Source: Termitomyces sp. T153 (Eukaryota > Basidiomycota > Agaricomycetes > Agaricales > Lyophyllaceae). From it: a stretch of 64,000 nt of DNA. Location: NCBI GenBank assembly GCA_018296165.2, contig JACKQL020000013.1, forward strand, positions 310,001 to 374,000, read 5' to 3'. Below the pieces are notes generated by a model. It did not search any database. It was not told the origin of the DNA and saw nothing but the letters and a program-made list of their open reading frames with translations. The position numbers were made by a program, and so were the translations under genes. Shown here piece by piece: positions 37,801 through 49,350 of this stretch; position 1 is the stretch's first letter, and each line of letters begins with the position of its first letter.

Positions 37801-37959
37801 TTGTCGATCACGACCGTAGCCTGACCCCACCTGGCCAAGATTAGTCAGAGTAAGAAGAAAAGACTCTGAAGTGGTGCACCTGGGCTCAGGCTCATAAGAA
37901 ATGACTTGAGCGATAGTGAGGAAACCAAAGTATAGTCGGTACAGCGGCCTCGCGCCCAT
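34894..37959 (-). CDS. Secreted/membrane kelch-repeat protein with single transmembrane helix
   Basis: Three exons (minus): 37880-37959, 36890-37830, 34894-36833; 986 residues. An N-terminal signal peptide (hydrophobic LYRLYFGFLTIAQVIS, cleavage near residue 20) precedes about 320 residues of kelch-type repeats, seen as LLVHGGK, LLLFGGK, VYVIGGE, LLVFGGY and VLIHGGS at regular spacing, each a beta-propeller blade edge. A Ser/Thr/Pro-rich stalk leads to one transmembrane helix (about 433-458, IAVGSVLGLLSLVVIAVAII) followed by IRRRH, giving a type I topology. The cytoplasmic tail is long (about 525 residues), rich in Ser/Thr, Asp and His, with no recognised domain. Similar proteins are common in mushrooms, but I know of no assigned function. 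A role as a cell-surface receptor or polarity factor is only inference. Confidence 0.85.
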
Positions 37960-40214
37960 GTTCAATTTGATCGGATTTTGACAATGTGTAATAGATAGTC
38001 AAACCTAGGTAGCGTTACAGTGAACAGGTGTACATCAGATTCGTAATGTGGTCGTAAAGGAATCGTGAGCTAGAATAGCCGCAGTACTTTAGAACAAAGG
38101 AAAGTATGTTCTTTCACACGTACGTCTATCATGGAAATCGGAGATAAGATTAGATCTAATTTCCCTTCTTCCACAAAAAAAAACTTATTTTGATCAGTTT
38201 TCAGAACTCACTGTGTTCCAGGCGTCTACTTTGCAGCCTGAATCTCCAATTCGGAGAATTACTTAGTACTACCTACAGGCCATTTAGTGTTATGAGTCGA
38301 AGTTCGGTGTCGGCTTCGGAGTGCTTAATATGCAGCAGGGAAAGCTCGCTTTTGTTTCAATTATGAAGATATATTCGTCGGCCAATTTCAACTACGTATT
38401 AGAATATGTTTCGATCGTGCCCGTTTCGCTCGTTGCTTATCACGGTTCTCGCCCATTGTATTCTGGCCATTCGGCATGGACATCAGTTGACATGGTCGAT
38501 CCTACCTCCTATCGCCCTGAGAAGTCCCGATGCACTCAAGCTCATCGAACAGTAGACGGGCCAAAAGGTTTAGTTGCTAATGTCCAACCCATCCTCGGGA
38601 TAGATCTTGAATCTGTAAAATATCCCGATAGGAGCGCAGCGCGTTATGTGTAGATGGACAGCTTCAACGCTTCTAACCATCCTGTTAGAAGATTTTACTT
38701 ATGATAGACTTGAGCTTGTAGACAAGTACGTCTACGATATGAGACCTTGATGCTGATTTTAAGATACACTGTCTCTTACACAGTGGAAGGTTAACCCAGT
38801 GTAGACTACCAAGCCGTTCTAAAGAGGTCACTGAGACATCTTGACGATAGGAGCCACATTACTTTACACTACTAGGAAGGCCTATCGTAGAATGCCATTC
38901 AAAGCCTGGCCTTCTGAGTGCCCCTTAACGTCCAGACTTCATTGAGAGCTAGTTGCCTTGCACAAGAATTGACGTGACTCGCATGAGTCAATTTTGGAAA
39001 TGTGTAACTTGGATGATGTTGTTATAATCATTCGGCATTTACTATCAACAAGTCGAATGACATGGACAAGAGACTGATCAGGATTAATATAAGCGTATCC
39101 AGCGTGGGGGGAAGCTCAAGAGCTCGACACCGTTAGAATCGGGGTAGATACAAACAATTATAATTTAGAAAACAAACGAACGCCAAATGTCCCCTTTTCT
39201 GACCAAAGCCATCATTCTTGCATCGACAGTCGCATACTAGTAAAGCTAAGGCACCCCCTGACATTTCCAGGGTCTTCATATACAACATCCTGGACACATC
39301 GAAGTTCTGTGGACACATCGAAGTTTCGGGAAGACTTCCAAGAAAGGCTTCCGCGGAGGATAAAGCTCGTAGATTTTACGCGGTTTAGGGTCAATGTTAT
39401 TGGTTATTATACCTAATAATCAGCGAGATAACAATATATACTTATGAGGGCATCCAGAAGCGTTTGCAAGATCGAGAAGGGCTCTGACGAAGCGGGATGA
39501 GCGTCAGGTCGGGCCGCCTCGGGAGCGGGGAATAGTGCTCGGGGTTGACAGCGCCATAGAAGATAGAAATACGAAGCACCTGGCAACGGAGTAGAGTCTG
39601 GCAAAATAGTAATGTACGTTAACCACTTGAAGCCTCATCGAGCACATACGTGGGCAGATCGTCATGTATAATAGCGGAACCCTTAAACATCAGCCCGACA
39701 TAGACAAGTCCCAGCGAGTGTGGCATAAAATCATGATCAAACACCTGATCAATTGAAGCCTCGCCGACGGTTCTGTTCGAGTACTCTCAACATAGAGGTC
39801 CGAATCTGGTAGATAAAGGCATGGATGAAGCTGCGCAAGTAAGTAATAAACAGCTTGAAAACGCGTTTATGTATACTTCGGGAAACAGAATTATAAAAAC
39901 AAAATTCACCACACTTAAGCTGAGATCTGTGGCCATTCTGGAGGTCACCTGTCCTCAATGTGGCACCAATTCTGTAAGCTGATCTCTGGGAGCGTTTTTG
40001 GCCCGGGCCTTCTCTCGGCGATTGAACTCATATCTTCTACTTATCTGTCCGCTGGGCACGAGACGCCCAATCTCAGCAGCTCTCGAGAAGGAATTGCTAT
40101 CAAGATCCTGATATGGCTGAATACGACATAGATCACTGTACCTACATATATATAAGGTGAACCCCGAAAATAGGACGAACGACCTCCATTGCTCGTCTCT
40201 CTGTTGTCATACAC
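37960..40214. other. 2.25-kb divergent intergenic region
   Basis: Upstream of both the kelch and DnaJ genes. Frames such as 38321-38653 (+) show no domain. AT-rich with ordinary CpG content. No RNA gene recognised. Confidence 0.5.
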
Positions 40215-41655
40215 ATGAGCTGCAAAGATCCTTGTGCGCTCCTCGGACTATCTCCCAATGCTAGTATGGCCGAGATTAAAAAGGCGTACAAGCGGATGGT
40301 ATGCAGCAAAGTTCGCATTTCCGACGCGAAGAGCAACTCACGTCTTTTCAGGCTCTTAGATGGCACCCCGATAGACATCAAAAAGATGCCGACAAAGAGC
40401 ATGCAAAAGGAGTGTTTGCCGAAGTGAGTCCCGGCATACTCTCTACGACGATCTTGACTCAGTTTGTTCTAAGATAACTACTGCTTACCAAACGCTACTT
40501 CGTGACTGTAATCGCCCTCTGACTGCTGTCGGAGCCAAATTACGGACGCGACTTCCAACTCCCATGCCGAGTCTTAAATCATTAAGTGAAGATTCCACAA
40601 GAAGTGCTTCTGCAATCGACCCTTCTCACTCTCCGCCACCATGTAACCATGATAAAGGTTTCAAGTTCACTCATCCGTCGAGTTTCAGTGGCAGTTTTAA
40701 GGCTCGTCATGGCTATGATGTGCTTACTGGAAGTGAACATGTCTCTTCTCGAGCTGTTGACAATCCTAGCTTGCATTGGAATTATCGGAAACCTGCGATA
40801 ACCCCTCAAACTCGTCAACCGCCATCACTTCCGACTGGGCTAGTTCGTAATGGTATTAGCGCCTGTAACGTGAGAGCAGAGTAAATTTGTGCCCATGATA
40901 CATCCTAACGTGGGGCTGATTGGCTTCCTATACAGTGTATCACCATCATGGGCACAAATTGCCATGCCCACACACCACCTCGACGAGAACTTGCAGATAT
41001 CAAAGTCAGGTCCTCCTCTCCAACCACTCAGCACTGGAGGGTGTGGAGAATGGATATATTCGCTCCCACTGACGCTAGAGGATATGTTTGGCGGCAAACA
41101 CTATCAGTTCTGTCTTGTTCGTCATTTCCTATCCGGGCGTTCGAAGAACGTGATCATCGAGATCAATGTTCCTTCGGGATGTCGTTCCGGTACCAAAATT
41201 ATATGTCGAGGAGTCGGAAATGAGTTGCCGAATGGAACTCTTCAAGATGTTGTTTTTGTCATCGAGGAGGCGCCTCACCCCTACTTTTCGCGGGTTGAGG
41301 ATGATCTGTATCTGGACATCAATATCCCGTGGACTGATTCTTTGGCGCAACGTCGCGAAAAGGTTAAGATCAAAGGGATAGACGGCAAAGAACTTCTTGT
41401 TTGTATAGATCACGCGCGGCACAAGATGTTGAAAGGCGAGCTCTATGTTAGGGGGGCTGGTATGCCAATTCGAGCTAGGGGTAAAGTTATCGGAAGGAGT
41501 GATCTTGTCATCCGGTACGGCTTCTATCCCCCTACGGCCTCTGCCTTCGTTCCTGAGTTACACTTACTACTTACTGCAGGTGGGAAATACAAACTCCGCC
41601 AACGAGGATACGGCATTTTCTGGGTCGTTTCTCGCACCTGAGAACAAAATATTGA
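40215..41655 (+). CDS. DnaJ/Hsp40 co-chaperone, type II-like
   Basis: Five exons: 40215-40298, 40352-40423, 40474-40869, 40997-41514, 41580-41655; 381 residues. The J-domain covers residues 1-70, with the HPD triad at 33-35 (LRWHPDRH) followed by the helix IV region TAYQTLL. Next is a Ser/Pro-rich linker of about 115 residues without a Gly/Phe-rich stretch or CxxCxGxG zinc motifs. The C-terminal substrate-binding domain begins about residue 190 (LEDMFGGKHYQF) and contains GTKIICRGVGNE, VVFVIEEAPHPYFSR, DLYLDINIPW and GRSDLVIRWEI, as in Sis1/DnaJB-type proteins. J-proteins stimulate Hsp70 ATPase. The last intron is supported because it restores RWEI. Intron 3 (40870-40996) contains a 16-bp inverted repeat. 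The last gene before the mobile-element block. Confidence 0.88.
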
Positions 41656-41989
41656 TGGGAGTAATACTTATTGGTCCGTCGCCGGGACAGGCACAATGTG
41701 ATAATCCGACGAATATTACATTGATCCATCGATACTGTTTGCACATGAGGCCTTGTGATGGGTGCAAAGGTGGAATGTCCTAAGGATCTGGAGTTATCTA
41801 CATGTCAAGAATCGAAAGTCCATGTGCAGAGACATAAGGCAGAATGTGCAAACATGAAATCAAGGAATCAAATACAAATCCGGAAGTGAAATAGAGAAAT
41901 GGCAGCGCGCCACCCATCACGTGACGCGCGCACTGAAGGAGGTCGGAAGTCACCTTTGCTCTCTAACTAACGTATGAGCAACAAAGTGA
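41656..41989. other. Transition zone between gene space and CpG-poor block
   Basis: 3' flank of the DnaJ gene. At 41907-41938 there is a CpG-rich near-palindromic stretch, GCGCGC and GCGCGC flanking ATCACGTGAC, which contains an E-box CACGTG. Downstream of about 41.97 kb CpG becomes rare. No coding signal. Confidence 0.5.
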
Positions 41990-42253
41990 GGGCATTAGAA
42001 ATTCATGTACCAACTAATATATGAGCAAATTCACTCAAGTAAATCTTACAATCATGCAAAGTAAACTGGACCAGTCCGTGTTGCTGGTAGTATTTTTAGT
42101 GACAATAAGAATATTAACTAATTACAGAAGGCAGTCAGCAGTGATAATAATATGACAGACTAATTGTGATCAGATAAGATCACAATAAGATATAAATAAC
42201 AGTAGATATGGTATTACAATGCATATCGACATAAAGTCCAATAGTCCACTACA
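41990..42253 (-). mobile_element. Possible LTR fragment, Copia-type
   Basis: On the minus strand a purine run (AGAAGGGGGGC) is followed at 42253 by TGTAGTGG, resembling a polypurine tract and the start of an LTR. The next 260 bp are AT-rich, as in Copia LTRs. The far end is not identified, and no partner LTR or target duplication was found, so this is tentative. Confidence 0.3.
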
Positions 42254-43775
42254 TGCCCCCCTTCTAGACTGTTATACAGTGATGATGTCTGATGCTGTTT
42301 AACTGCCATGCAGAGAACACAAACAACTAGTGGTTTTGCAAGTAGCATATGGGCAGACCTAAAGAGATGAAGGTTGTGAGTTGAGCTAGATCCCAGAGAA
42401 CCCAGTTGAGTAAAGGTGTGATAAGGAAAGGAGAACTTAAGTATGAAAGGGGTTGTTTTGTATCACTAGCATTAGTCACTAGGTAGTGATAGTGGAAATG
42501 GAGGTGCTAAGGTTCCTAGCAGAACTGGGAACAAGGTGAAAACTAGATACTAGCTGTAGGTGCTGGCACAAAACATAGACTTGACAAAATAGTACCCAAA
42601 GGTGGTACAAGCAAAACAACAATAACAACAAGGACACTAACTCAATGATGTCTGAATGACAGTTGCTAAGAGAGTGCTAGAACAATAGAAGAAAGCTTAG
42701 TGTCAAAAGACTGAGATCTGAACTGAGGTGCTATAACAGAGTACAATTCTTTGATGGTTGTATAGAAAACATGACAGTATTTATAGTAAATAAGTGAAAT
42801 TAAACCAAAAGGAGACAATGTTGGTAAGCAATGGCAAACTGGTCATCAGTGACCTAGGCAAGTCAGCTGGAATGCCATGTGAAACTCAATAACCCCAAAG
42901 TATAGCTAAAGTTGACACCTACAGTTGTTGCAATGCCTCCATGCATTAAAGGAATAAAATTAAATAAAGTAGAAAGAAAACCACTTCAATACTACCAAAA
43001 AGAGGTCAACTGATTGGTCACTTTGCTAGAGAGTCATTAGCAGCCACTACAAGTCTTAAAGGAAATTTGTCCAATGGGCTAAGGGCCTATACTGCATATA
43101 ACAAGGTCACATGATCATCACATCATGTAGAAACTGGGAAAATCTGTGGTTGTAGCAGAACATATGAAAAATTGGAAATTTGTGCTTAGTAATAATAGGA
43201 TCTTATCATTCTCTTCTGGACTGAAATTTTGACTGTTACCAGTCAAATGTTGAAGTCCCATGATTTGCCAGATGGTCTGTGTGCAAGTTTTGAGGGTTTA
43301 AATAGTCCTGGAACTGTTTTCAAACTCTGAAAAATCCCCAAACTCCCTTTTGCTTACTCATCCCAGCTTCAAACTTGCTTTTTCAAAATGTCTTCCATCA
43401 CTGCCACTGCTGATTAGGCCAACCTTGAGCATGCCACCCAAGCCTGGTAGAAATGACTAGTATTAGACTGTATCTAAGAATCAATGTAGGTATTCAAACT
43501 ATGGCACAGTCAGTAAGTATATAGATATCATTGAATCACATTACTTACTCTCAGTCTGGTAAAAATGACTGAGGGTGTTGTCTACAAGAGTTCTGTATGT
43601 ATGTATATGTGTAATAACAATGGTTCATTGTTCTTGGTAATGGTGCCTTGGCCCAACACAGTGTGAAGGGAATGGTGCCTGAGCCTGTGCATACTTGTGA
43701 TGTGGTGCACCATCCAGGTCAACACTCCTCCTTACCACAACAAGCACTCCTCCTTGCATGTGGAATCTGGTGATG
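42254..43775. other. CpG-poor non-coding mobile-element debris
   Basis: 1.5 kb with many stops in all frames, rich in TG and CA. It lies between a Copia RNase H fragment and a possible LTR and could be the decayed 3' part of that element. Confidence 0.4.
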
Positions 43776-44010
43776 TCATTGTAGACCAAGTCAGAGGCAA
43801 AATGCATGAAGGCAGGTCTAGCCAGGATAAAAATGTCAGCGGTATTTTCTTTGGATGGGACTCAGCATAGGATTAGTTTGTTGGATTGCACTTGCTCACA
43901 GAGAAAATGGTATTCAATGTCCATGTGTTTAACTTGGGCATAAAGGAGGGGATCTTCATATAATGCAATTGCTGAATTGTTGTTGCAATACATTTGAGTT
44001 GGCTGGGAGG
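43776..44010 (-). pseudogene. Copia-type RNase H C-terminal fragment
   Basis: Conceptual minus-strand reading gives CNNNSAIALYEDPLLYAQVKH, then DIEYHFLCEQVQSNKL, then a stop and PSKENTADIF followed by RPAFMHFAS. These match the conserved end of Ty1/Copia RNase H (D-N-x-SAI, KHIDIxYHFIRE, TADIFTKALP). In-frame stops show it is dead. The upstream reverse transcriptase is missing, removed or replaced by the neighbouring Gypsy LTR. Confidence 0.75.
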
Positions 44011-44125
44011 TAAAATCAGTCTGATGTCTCTGAGTAATGCCTGGGAGTGTAGCTGAGATCCAGAAAGAGACTGTAGAATCTCAAGTTAGATAATGGTGAA
44101 GGAAAGGGGCAAATGATATGGGTCC

Positions 44126-44836
44126 TGACAAAGACAAGGTCCAGAATTAGATAAGAATGTACAAGTCATAAGGATATAAACAGAAATATGCACAGAGATT
44201 GGAACAGATTTAGAGTTGAAATAAAATCAGGCACATGTAAAAGGAAACTGAGGCAGATGAGACAAGATAGAGATGAGACAAGATAGAGATGAGAACAAGA
44301 TGGAATTGAGAGAAATATGAGACTAGAGACATGAGACAAAGAACAGAAACAGAAACCAAGAAATGAGATGTAACAAAACACAATTGTAAGTAATATCAAG
44401 ACTATCATAGCAGATATTACTCTACAACTTAAATACTGACTACTGGGCCTACTCTGGGGATTGCAGGTCTGATGGCATTGCTTGTTAGGGCCACATGAGT
44501 TGGACAGGTGTTAGGTCTGATCAGGCAGGCCAAAGTAACACATTAGTGTGAGTCTGTGATGTGTGCTGGAGTTTAGAAGAGGCAGCAGGGATATCTGGGA
44601 GCTTGAAAAGGATTAGGGGAGTGACAGGGCTTGCAGAGAAAGTGTTGGAGTTGGCCAAGGAAGTGTTAGAGTTGGCCAAGGAAGTGTCAGAGTTGGCCAA
44701 GGAAGCATCAGAGTTTGCCAGAGTGGGCACCATGGGTAAACAAGGGTCAAGGTGGGTCAAGAGGGTGTTGGCAGATAGTCTAGGAGTTTGGAGTGTGCTG
44801 GAGAAAGGTCTGGAGGTTCAGGGATGGGTCATGACA
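44126..44836 (-). mobile_element. Gypsy LTR, copy A (3' LTR of a minus-strand element)
   Basis: On the minus strand it begins TGTCATGACCC directly after a polypurine tract (GAAGAGGAGGTGA) and ends near CTTTGTCA, so it has the TG...CA form. A diverged copy in the same orientation lies at 61091-61735. It contains about four tandem 21-bp units (44642-44725), seen in the other copy in smaller number. It probably belongs to the chromovirus remnant at 46990-48239. Confidence 0.75.
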
Positions 44837-46989
44837 TCACCTCCTCTTCAGTGTCAAGACCCCTTGAGGCATGAAGCATGGGAGGGGAATTAGCAGCAGT
44901 GTGGAAATCAAAGCTAGAGCAATATGCATTAGTCAGTAGTGGGTAGTAGTGGCATAGAGAATAAAGTCAAAGCAAGGCCACCATTCATAAAGAAGCTCCT
45001 TCTAATTAATTAAAAGGATTAGGACATACCCCAGGGCTTCTCTAATTCTTCCTCATATCTTCTTCTGCCTTATCACCAGCATTGTCATCATTCCCTACCC
45101 CTGCCTTTGGCTGACAATTGTATCAATGTGTGAGTGGAATATGAGGGTTTCTGGGAGGAGCATGACTGGTGCCAAGATCATGGATTTGATGTACTGTTGT
45201 TGTGAGTGTGGTATTTTCATGTCTGGTGTGTTACTGGCTGATTTTGGTAGAGTTGTCTGCAGCAGTGGCAGGCCTCTCCCAGATCAAGAGTCCAGAGCAG
45301 TTGATGTGGGGTGCTCCAGTGCTGCTGATGCATACATCAAGACCAAGTCTAGAGCTAGGAAAAATGCAGGTTGTCCTGGAGGCTCAGTGGATTGTGCAAG
45401 CAGAGGTGACAAAGAAGTTTGCAGAGGCAGTTGGAAGGCTGCAAGGGCCTCCAACCTTGAAATGGTGTCAGGCAGAAGCTCTACTAAGTTGTCAAGAGTG
45501 TCATCTGTACTCCAGTTGATTTGGTTGCCTAGTTTGTACCCAGCACAAAGAGCAATGTGAGTTTGAGGCCCTGGTGCAGGGTTTCCACTAGGACATGTTA
45601 GTGTGCCTCCCATGTTAGATGAGGCATAAGAAGTGCTCCACCATTTTGTTGAGTTGGCATGCAGCCTCCATCATGGTAGAGCAGGGTTGGGACATGGACT
45701 GGATAGTGGCACAGCTGAGCAAGAGTCAAAGAGATAGAATGTTAGGCTAGGAGTCTGGGCTGAAGGGTGGAGAGAGTGTGGAGCAACTGGCAAAGAAGGT
45801 TGGACCTCTATGGAGTGGGCAGAGAGAGGGGGCCCTGGCAGCACACAATAAAGACAAGCAGAGAGTGTCTCTATCCTTAGAGACTGGGCCCAGCAAGAGG
45901 CCTCAGGGTGAGGGATTGATAGCAGGCCTCTTCAAGCCTCACATGTACTCTCCTGTGTGGAAAGCTCTGATGGGGCAGTCTAGAAAAACTTCTAGATTGG
46001 CTTCATTGATTACCAAGACCTTCTTATGTTGCCAAGTAAAGGAGCTGACAAGAATGTTGGAGACCCATGACAAGGAGCTTTGGAGAGTGGAGGAGGACTA
46101 GGACACAATGCAGAGGGACCAGGACATGGTGCAGAGAAACAGGGACACAGTGTGGCAGAATCAGAACATTGCTGCATGGACAGCCACCAAGCAGTTCTTG
46201 GAGGTTCAGGGGCTGTGAGAACAACTGGAGCAGATGAAGACATAAGTGGAGCAGGAGGTGGAGGGGCAGCATGGGGTATCTGAGGCCAAGGTGCCCTGGG
46301 CAGTGGTGGAGGCCAAAAGGAGACAGGAAGAATGGCTGGCTAATAAAGCAGCCTCAGAGTGAAGGAGATTAATGCATAAGTTCTTGTCATCTCCCCATTT
46401 CAGTCATACTAATATGACCTAGCAGACTGGATCTGAGAGCACAGGATCTTTCTTGATGGAGCAACAGCTGCTTTTGCATTAATTCAGGATGGGCTAGTGC
46501 AGATGCTCAGAGACCTTCCTCCAGAGTTGGAGCAGGGAGTGGGGCAAATGGAACAGCTGCTGGTGGAGCACCAGTGGAGGAATGCAGTGGAACTTAGGAC
46601 ATGGTGGAAAGTGGCCACAGATATGGGAGAACCCCTATCTAGCTATCCAAAGACTCTGGCCATGGTTGTGGCCCAAATGGAAGTTGACTTAGTTGGGGGG
46701 ATGGGGAGGAAGGTTCTGAAGGAGGGGAGGAAGTGAGGCAGCCCAGAGTTTGTCCTTCTTGCTTGCCTGTTGGACCATTAACACATTTTCTCCATGTAAC
46801 ATTCTGTATTTGTAGTTGTTATATATAATTTTTATGACTCCTTGTTTGGCTGGTGTGAAAGGAAGCTTTTTTAGAATGTGTGAAAAGAAAAAGAATAAAA
46901 CACATAGGAGGTTCCTGGTGGGAGTTGAATCCCTAGTAAATCCAGAGGTGGGGATTATACCTACCAATGCCATATGTATGAGCTAGTTC
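44837..46989. other. Unclassified CpG-free sequence inside the Gypsy block
   Basis: 2.1 kb with short open stretches on both strands (for example 45126-45560 +, 46497-46736 +, 45284-45613 -) but no domain I recognise. Part of the plus strand near 46050-46360 reads as Glu/Lys/Leu-rich, coiled-coil-like segments broken by stops. It lies where the 3' untranslated part of the minus-strand Gypsy element should be, so it may be an insert or an extra gag-like module. Confidence 0.4.
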
Positions 46990-48239
46990 TGAGGGTCCTA
47001 GAGCTTGGTAAGGTGCCATTAGTGAAAGTCCTGGAGTTTGGCAGGGGCTTGGAAAAGATTTCTTTGGGGTTTCCAGGTATTATCTTCAGATCTATAGCCC
47101 TTCCAACAGATCAGATAGTGGAGTCAGCTGCAGATAAGGTGAGAGTCAAGGATGTGATCAACCTCATAGTGGTACTTGTCCTCAACTTTGACAGGTGGTA
47201 ATCAACTGGAATGCTATCCAGGGAAGGAGTCTAGAGCATATTTCTCAAGAAGGTAGACATAAAAGACTGGGTGGAAGCCTTTCAGGCCTGAAGGTAAGTT
47301 GAGCTTGTAGGTGAGTCAAGACCTTCCGAAGGATCTTGAAGAGGCCAAGTTGTTTGTGGTCAAGCTTGATGGAGCATTTCTGGGTCTTGAGGTTGTATTG
47401 GTTAAGTCATACCAAGGTTCCAGGAGTCTAGTTGGCAGTGCAGTCATGTCAGGCATCAGAGTGCTTGGAATAGGCTTAGTTGGCAGTGTTGATTTTGTCC
47501 TGGAGAGACTAGTAAAGGGACCAGAGATCTTTGGCAACTTTGTGAGCAATGTAGGAGGGGATATCCTTGAGGGATAGTGTGAGCTAAGGGTTGTAGCCCT
47601 TGTTGGCATAGAAAGAGGAAACTCTGGTGGCAAAGTGAGGGGTGTTTTTGTAAGTAAGCTCAGCAAGGAGGAGTTCTGCATGCCAGTCATTCTGTAAATA
47701 GTTAATGTAGATGTGGAGATATTGTTCCAAGGTCTGGAATACTCATTCTGTTTGTCTATTGGTTTCTGGGTAGTAGGCAGTTGAGAAGTTTTGATTTCTA
47801 AAGCCTTGCATAGTGATTGCCAAAACCAGAAGACAAATAGGAGACTGCAGTCAGAGATGATGTTGTCTGAGAGTCCATGCTTGGAGAGGACATGTTTAAA
47901 GAATAGTTTAGCAAACTCCAGAGTATTGTCAGTAGTATAGCATGGGATGAAGAGTGCTTGCTTGGTGAGTTGGCAAACAACAATGAGGATTGCATTGAAG
48001 CCTTTGGAGACAGGGAGCTTGACAATATGGTCCATCAAAATTAAAGACCAGGGGTGGCAATGTAGTACTGGGTTAGAGTAATACTGATAGTTTTGGGGCT
48101 TTCTTGAAGACTTAGGAAGTCTACTCCAATTCCACACTGGTGTCTTGATAAATGCTTGAAGTTGAGGTGGTTTTACTTCCAAAATATTTCTATTCTGAAT
48201 GTAGAGGGGTTTCAACAAACTCCAGCCTAAATAATTCAC
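46990..48239 (-). pseudogene. Gypsy chromovirus remnant: integrase and chromodomain
   Basis: The minus strand shows an integrase core: WSLILMDHIVKLPVSKGFNA, LTKQALFIPCYTTDN, KHVLSKHGLSDNIISD. It is followed after frame changes by a chromodomain-like stretch (HYEVDHILDSHL ... WKGYRSEDNTW) around 47040-47200. This is the order of Ty3/Gypsy chromoviruses. Reverse transcriptase, protease and gag were not found upstream. Frameshifts and stops make it non-functional. The polypurine tract and LTR A lie downstream on the same strand. Confidence 0.75.
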
Positions 48240-48518
48240 TCCCTGGGAACCACCAAGCCATTGCTTATTAATTGCCTGTCTATTTGATACTCTACTTGGG
48301 CTATTTATACCTCTTTCTACAGTGCACAGATCACCCCCTACATATGATTTTTGGTTCCATACTTTCCAGCCCCTTATTCATAACTGTTATTCTAATTCCC
48401 CCTTTTTGCATGCCTGTTTCAGTGCCACAGGCCAGTTCCTGGTTCCATCATTCCTCCTTTGCATTCTTAGCTTCCATTTGCCCCATTTATCTCTTCCTCC
48501 TTTGTATTTCTGCCATTT
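48240..48518. other. Pyrimidine-rich lead-in to the minisatellite
   Basis: Low-complexity C/T-rich sequence continuous with the tandem array. Open frames through it are products of composition. Confidence 0.4.
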
Positions 48519-48800
48519 ATATTCTTCCCCATTCAGGTTCTTTCCCATTCAAGTTCTTCCATTCATCTGTTCCATCCTATTCATTCCATTCATCTTCCTT
48601 TATTCATTTCATATTCTTCTCCATTCAGATTCTTTCCCATTCAGGTTCTTCCATTCATCTGTTCCCTCCCATTCATTCCATTCATCTTCCTTTATTCATT
48701 TCATATTCTTCCCCATTCAGATTCTTTCCCATTCAGGTTCTTCCATTCATCTGTTCCCTCCCATTCATTTCATTCATTTCATATTCTTCCATTCATGTTC
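48519..48800. repeat. 92-bp minisatellite, about three units
   Basis: The segment TTCTTCCATTCATCTGTTCC recurs at 48554, 48646 and 48738, an exact 92-bp period. Units are nearly identical, built from smaller CATTC/TTCC steps, and the last is truncated. Strong C/T strand bias. Confidence 0.85.
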
Positions 48801-49350
48801 CTTTCCCTTCCCTTCATTCCATTCATTACCTCCTTTCAGTCAACATTCCAATCTTGTTATTCTTAGATCAGATTTAGAGCTTGCCAGAATTGATGCCACT
48901 CAGGTGCTTTTGCCAGTCCCATGCTTCCCCTCCCATTACAGTGATTGGACTATTATTGAGTGTATAGTCCAGTATAGTCCTTGTCTTATCCTGTTCTGTA
49001 TTTCTTTTGGTGTATTTTAAGGAATAATGTTGCTGGAACTTGTTTTACCAGGAGGCTTACAGTTTTCAGCCTTAATAAATGTTTGTTTTGACTTCTGGTG
49101 TTTATTATGTTTCCAATAGTGTGACAACATTGTATCATCTCCCCCCCACCAAATAATGACTGTCCTCAGTCATTTACAGTTCCAGAATAGGCTAAGTCCC
49201 ATATTTTTGACATCATTCCACAACATGTGTCTCTATCTCTTTGCAATGTTTTTGAAGTTTCTTTTGCATGTTGCAGCTGTCACCCCATCCCTCCAAAAGC
49301 CATTTAATCCCTGCTCTCTGTCTTAAACCTCCTCAATCCCTTACTTCACC
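48801..49350. other. CpG-poor spacer
   Basis: Continues the pyrimidine-rich sequence, then mixed sequence with a run of seven to nine C at about 49140. No coding support. Confidence 0.4.

Noticed and set aside
38321..38653. 110-codon plus-strand frame in the kelch-DnaJ gap
   Set aside because: No recognised domain and no upstream or downstream exon continuity.
48272..49020. Two overlapping long frames rich in Phe, Ser, His and Pro
   Set aside because: Produced by the C/T-rich minisatellite, which lacks stops in these frames.
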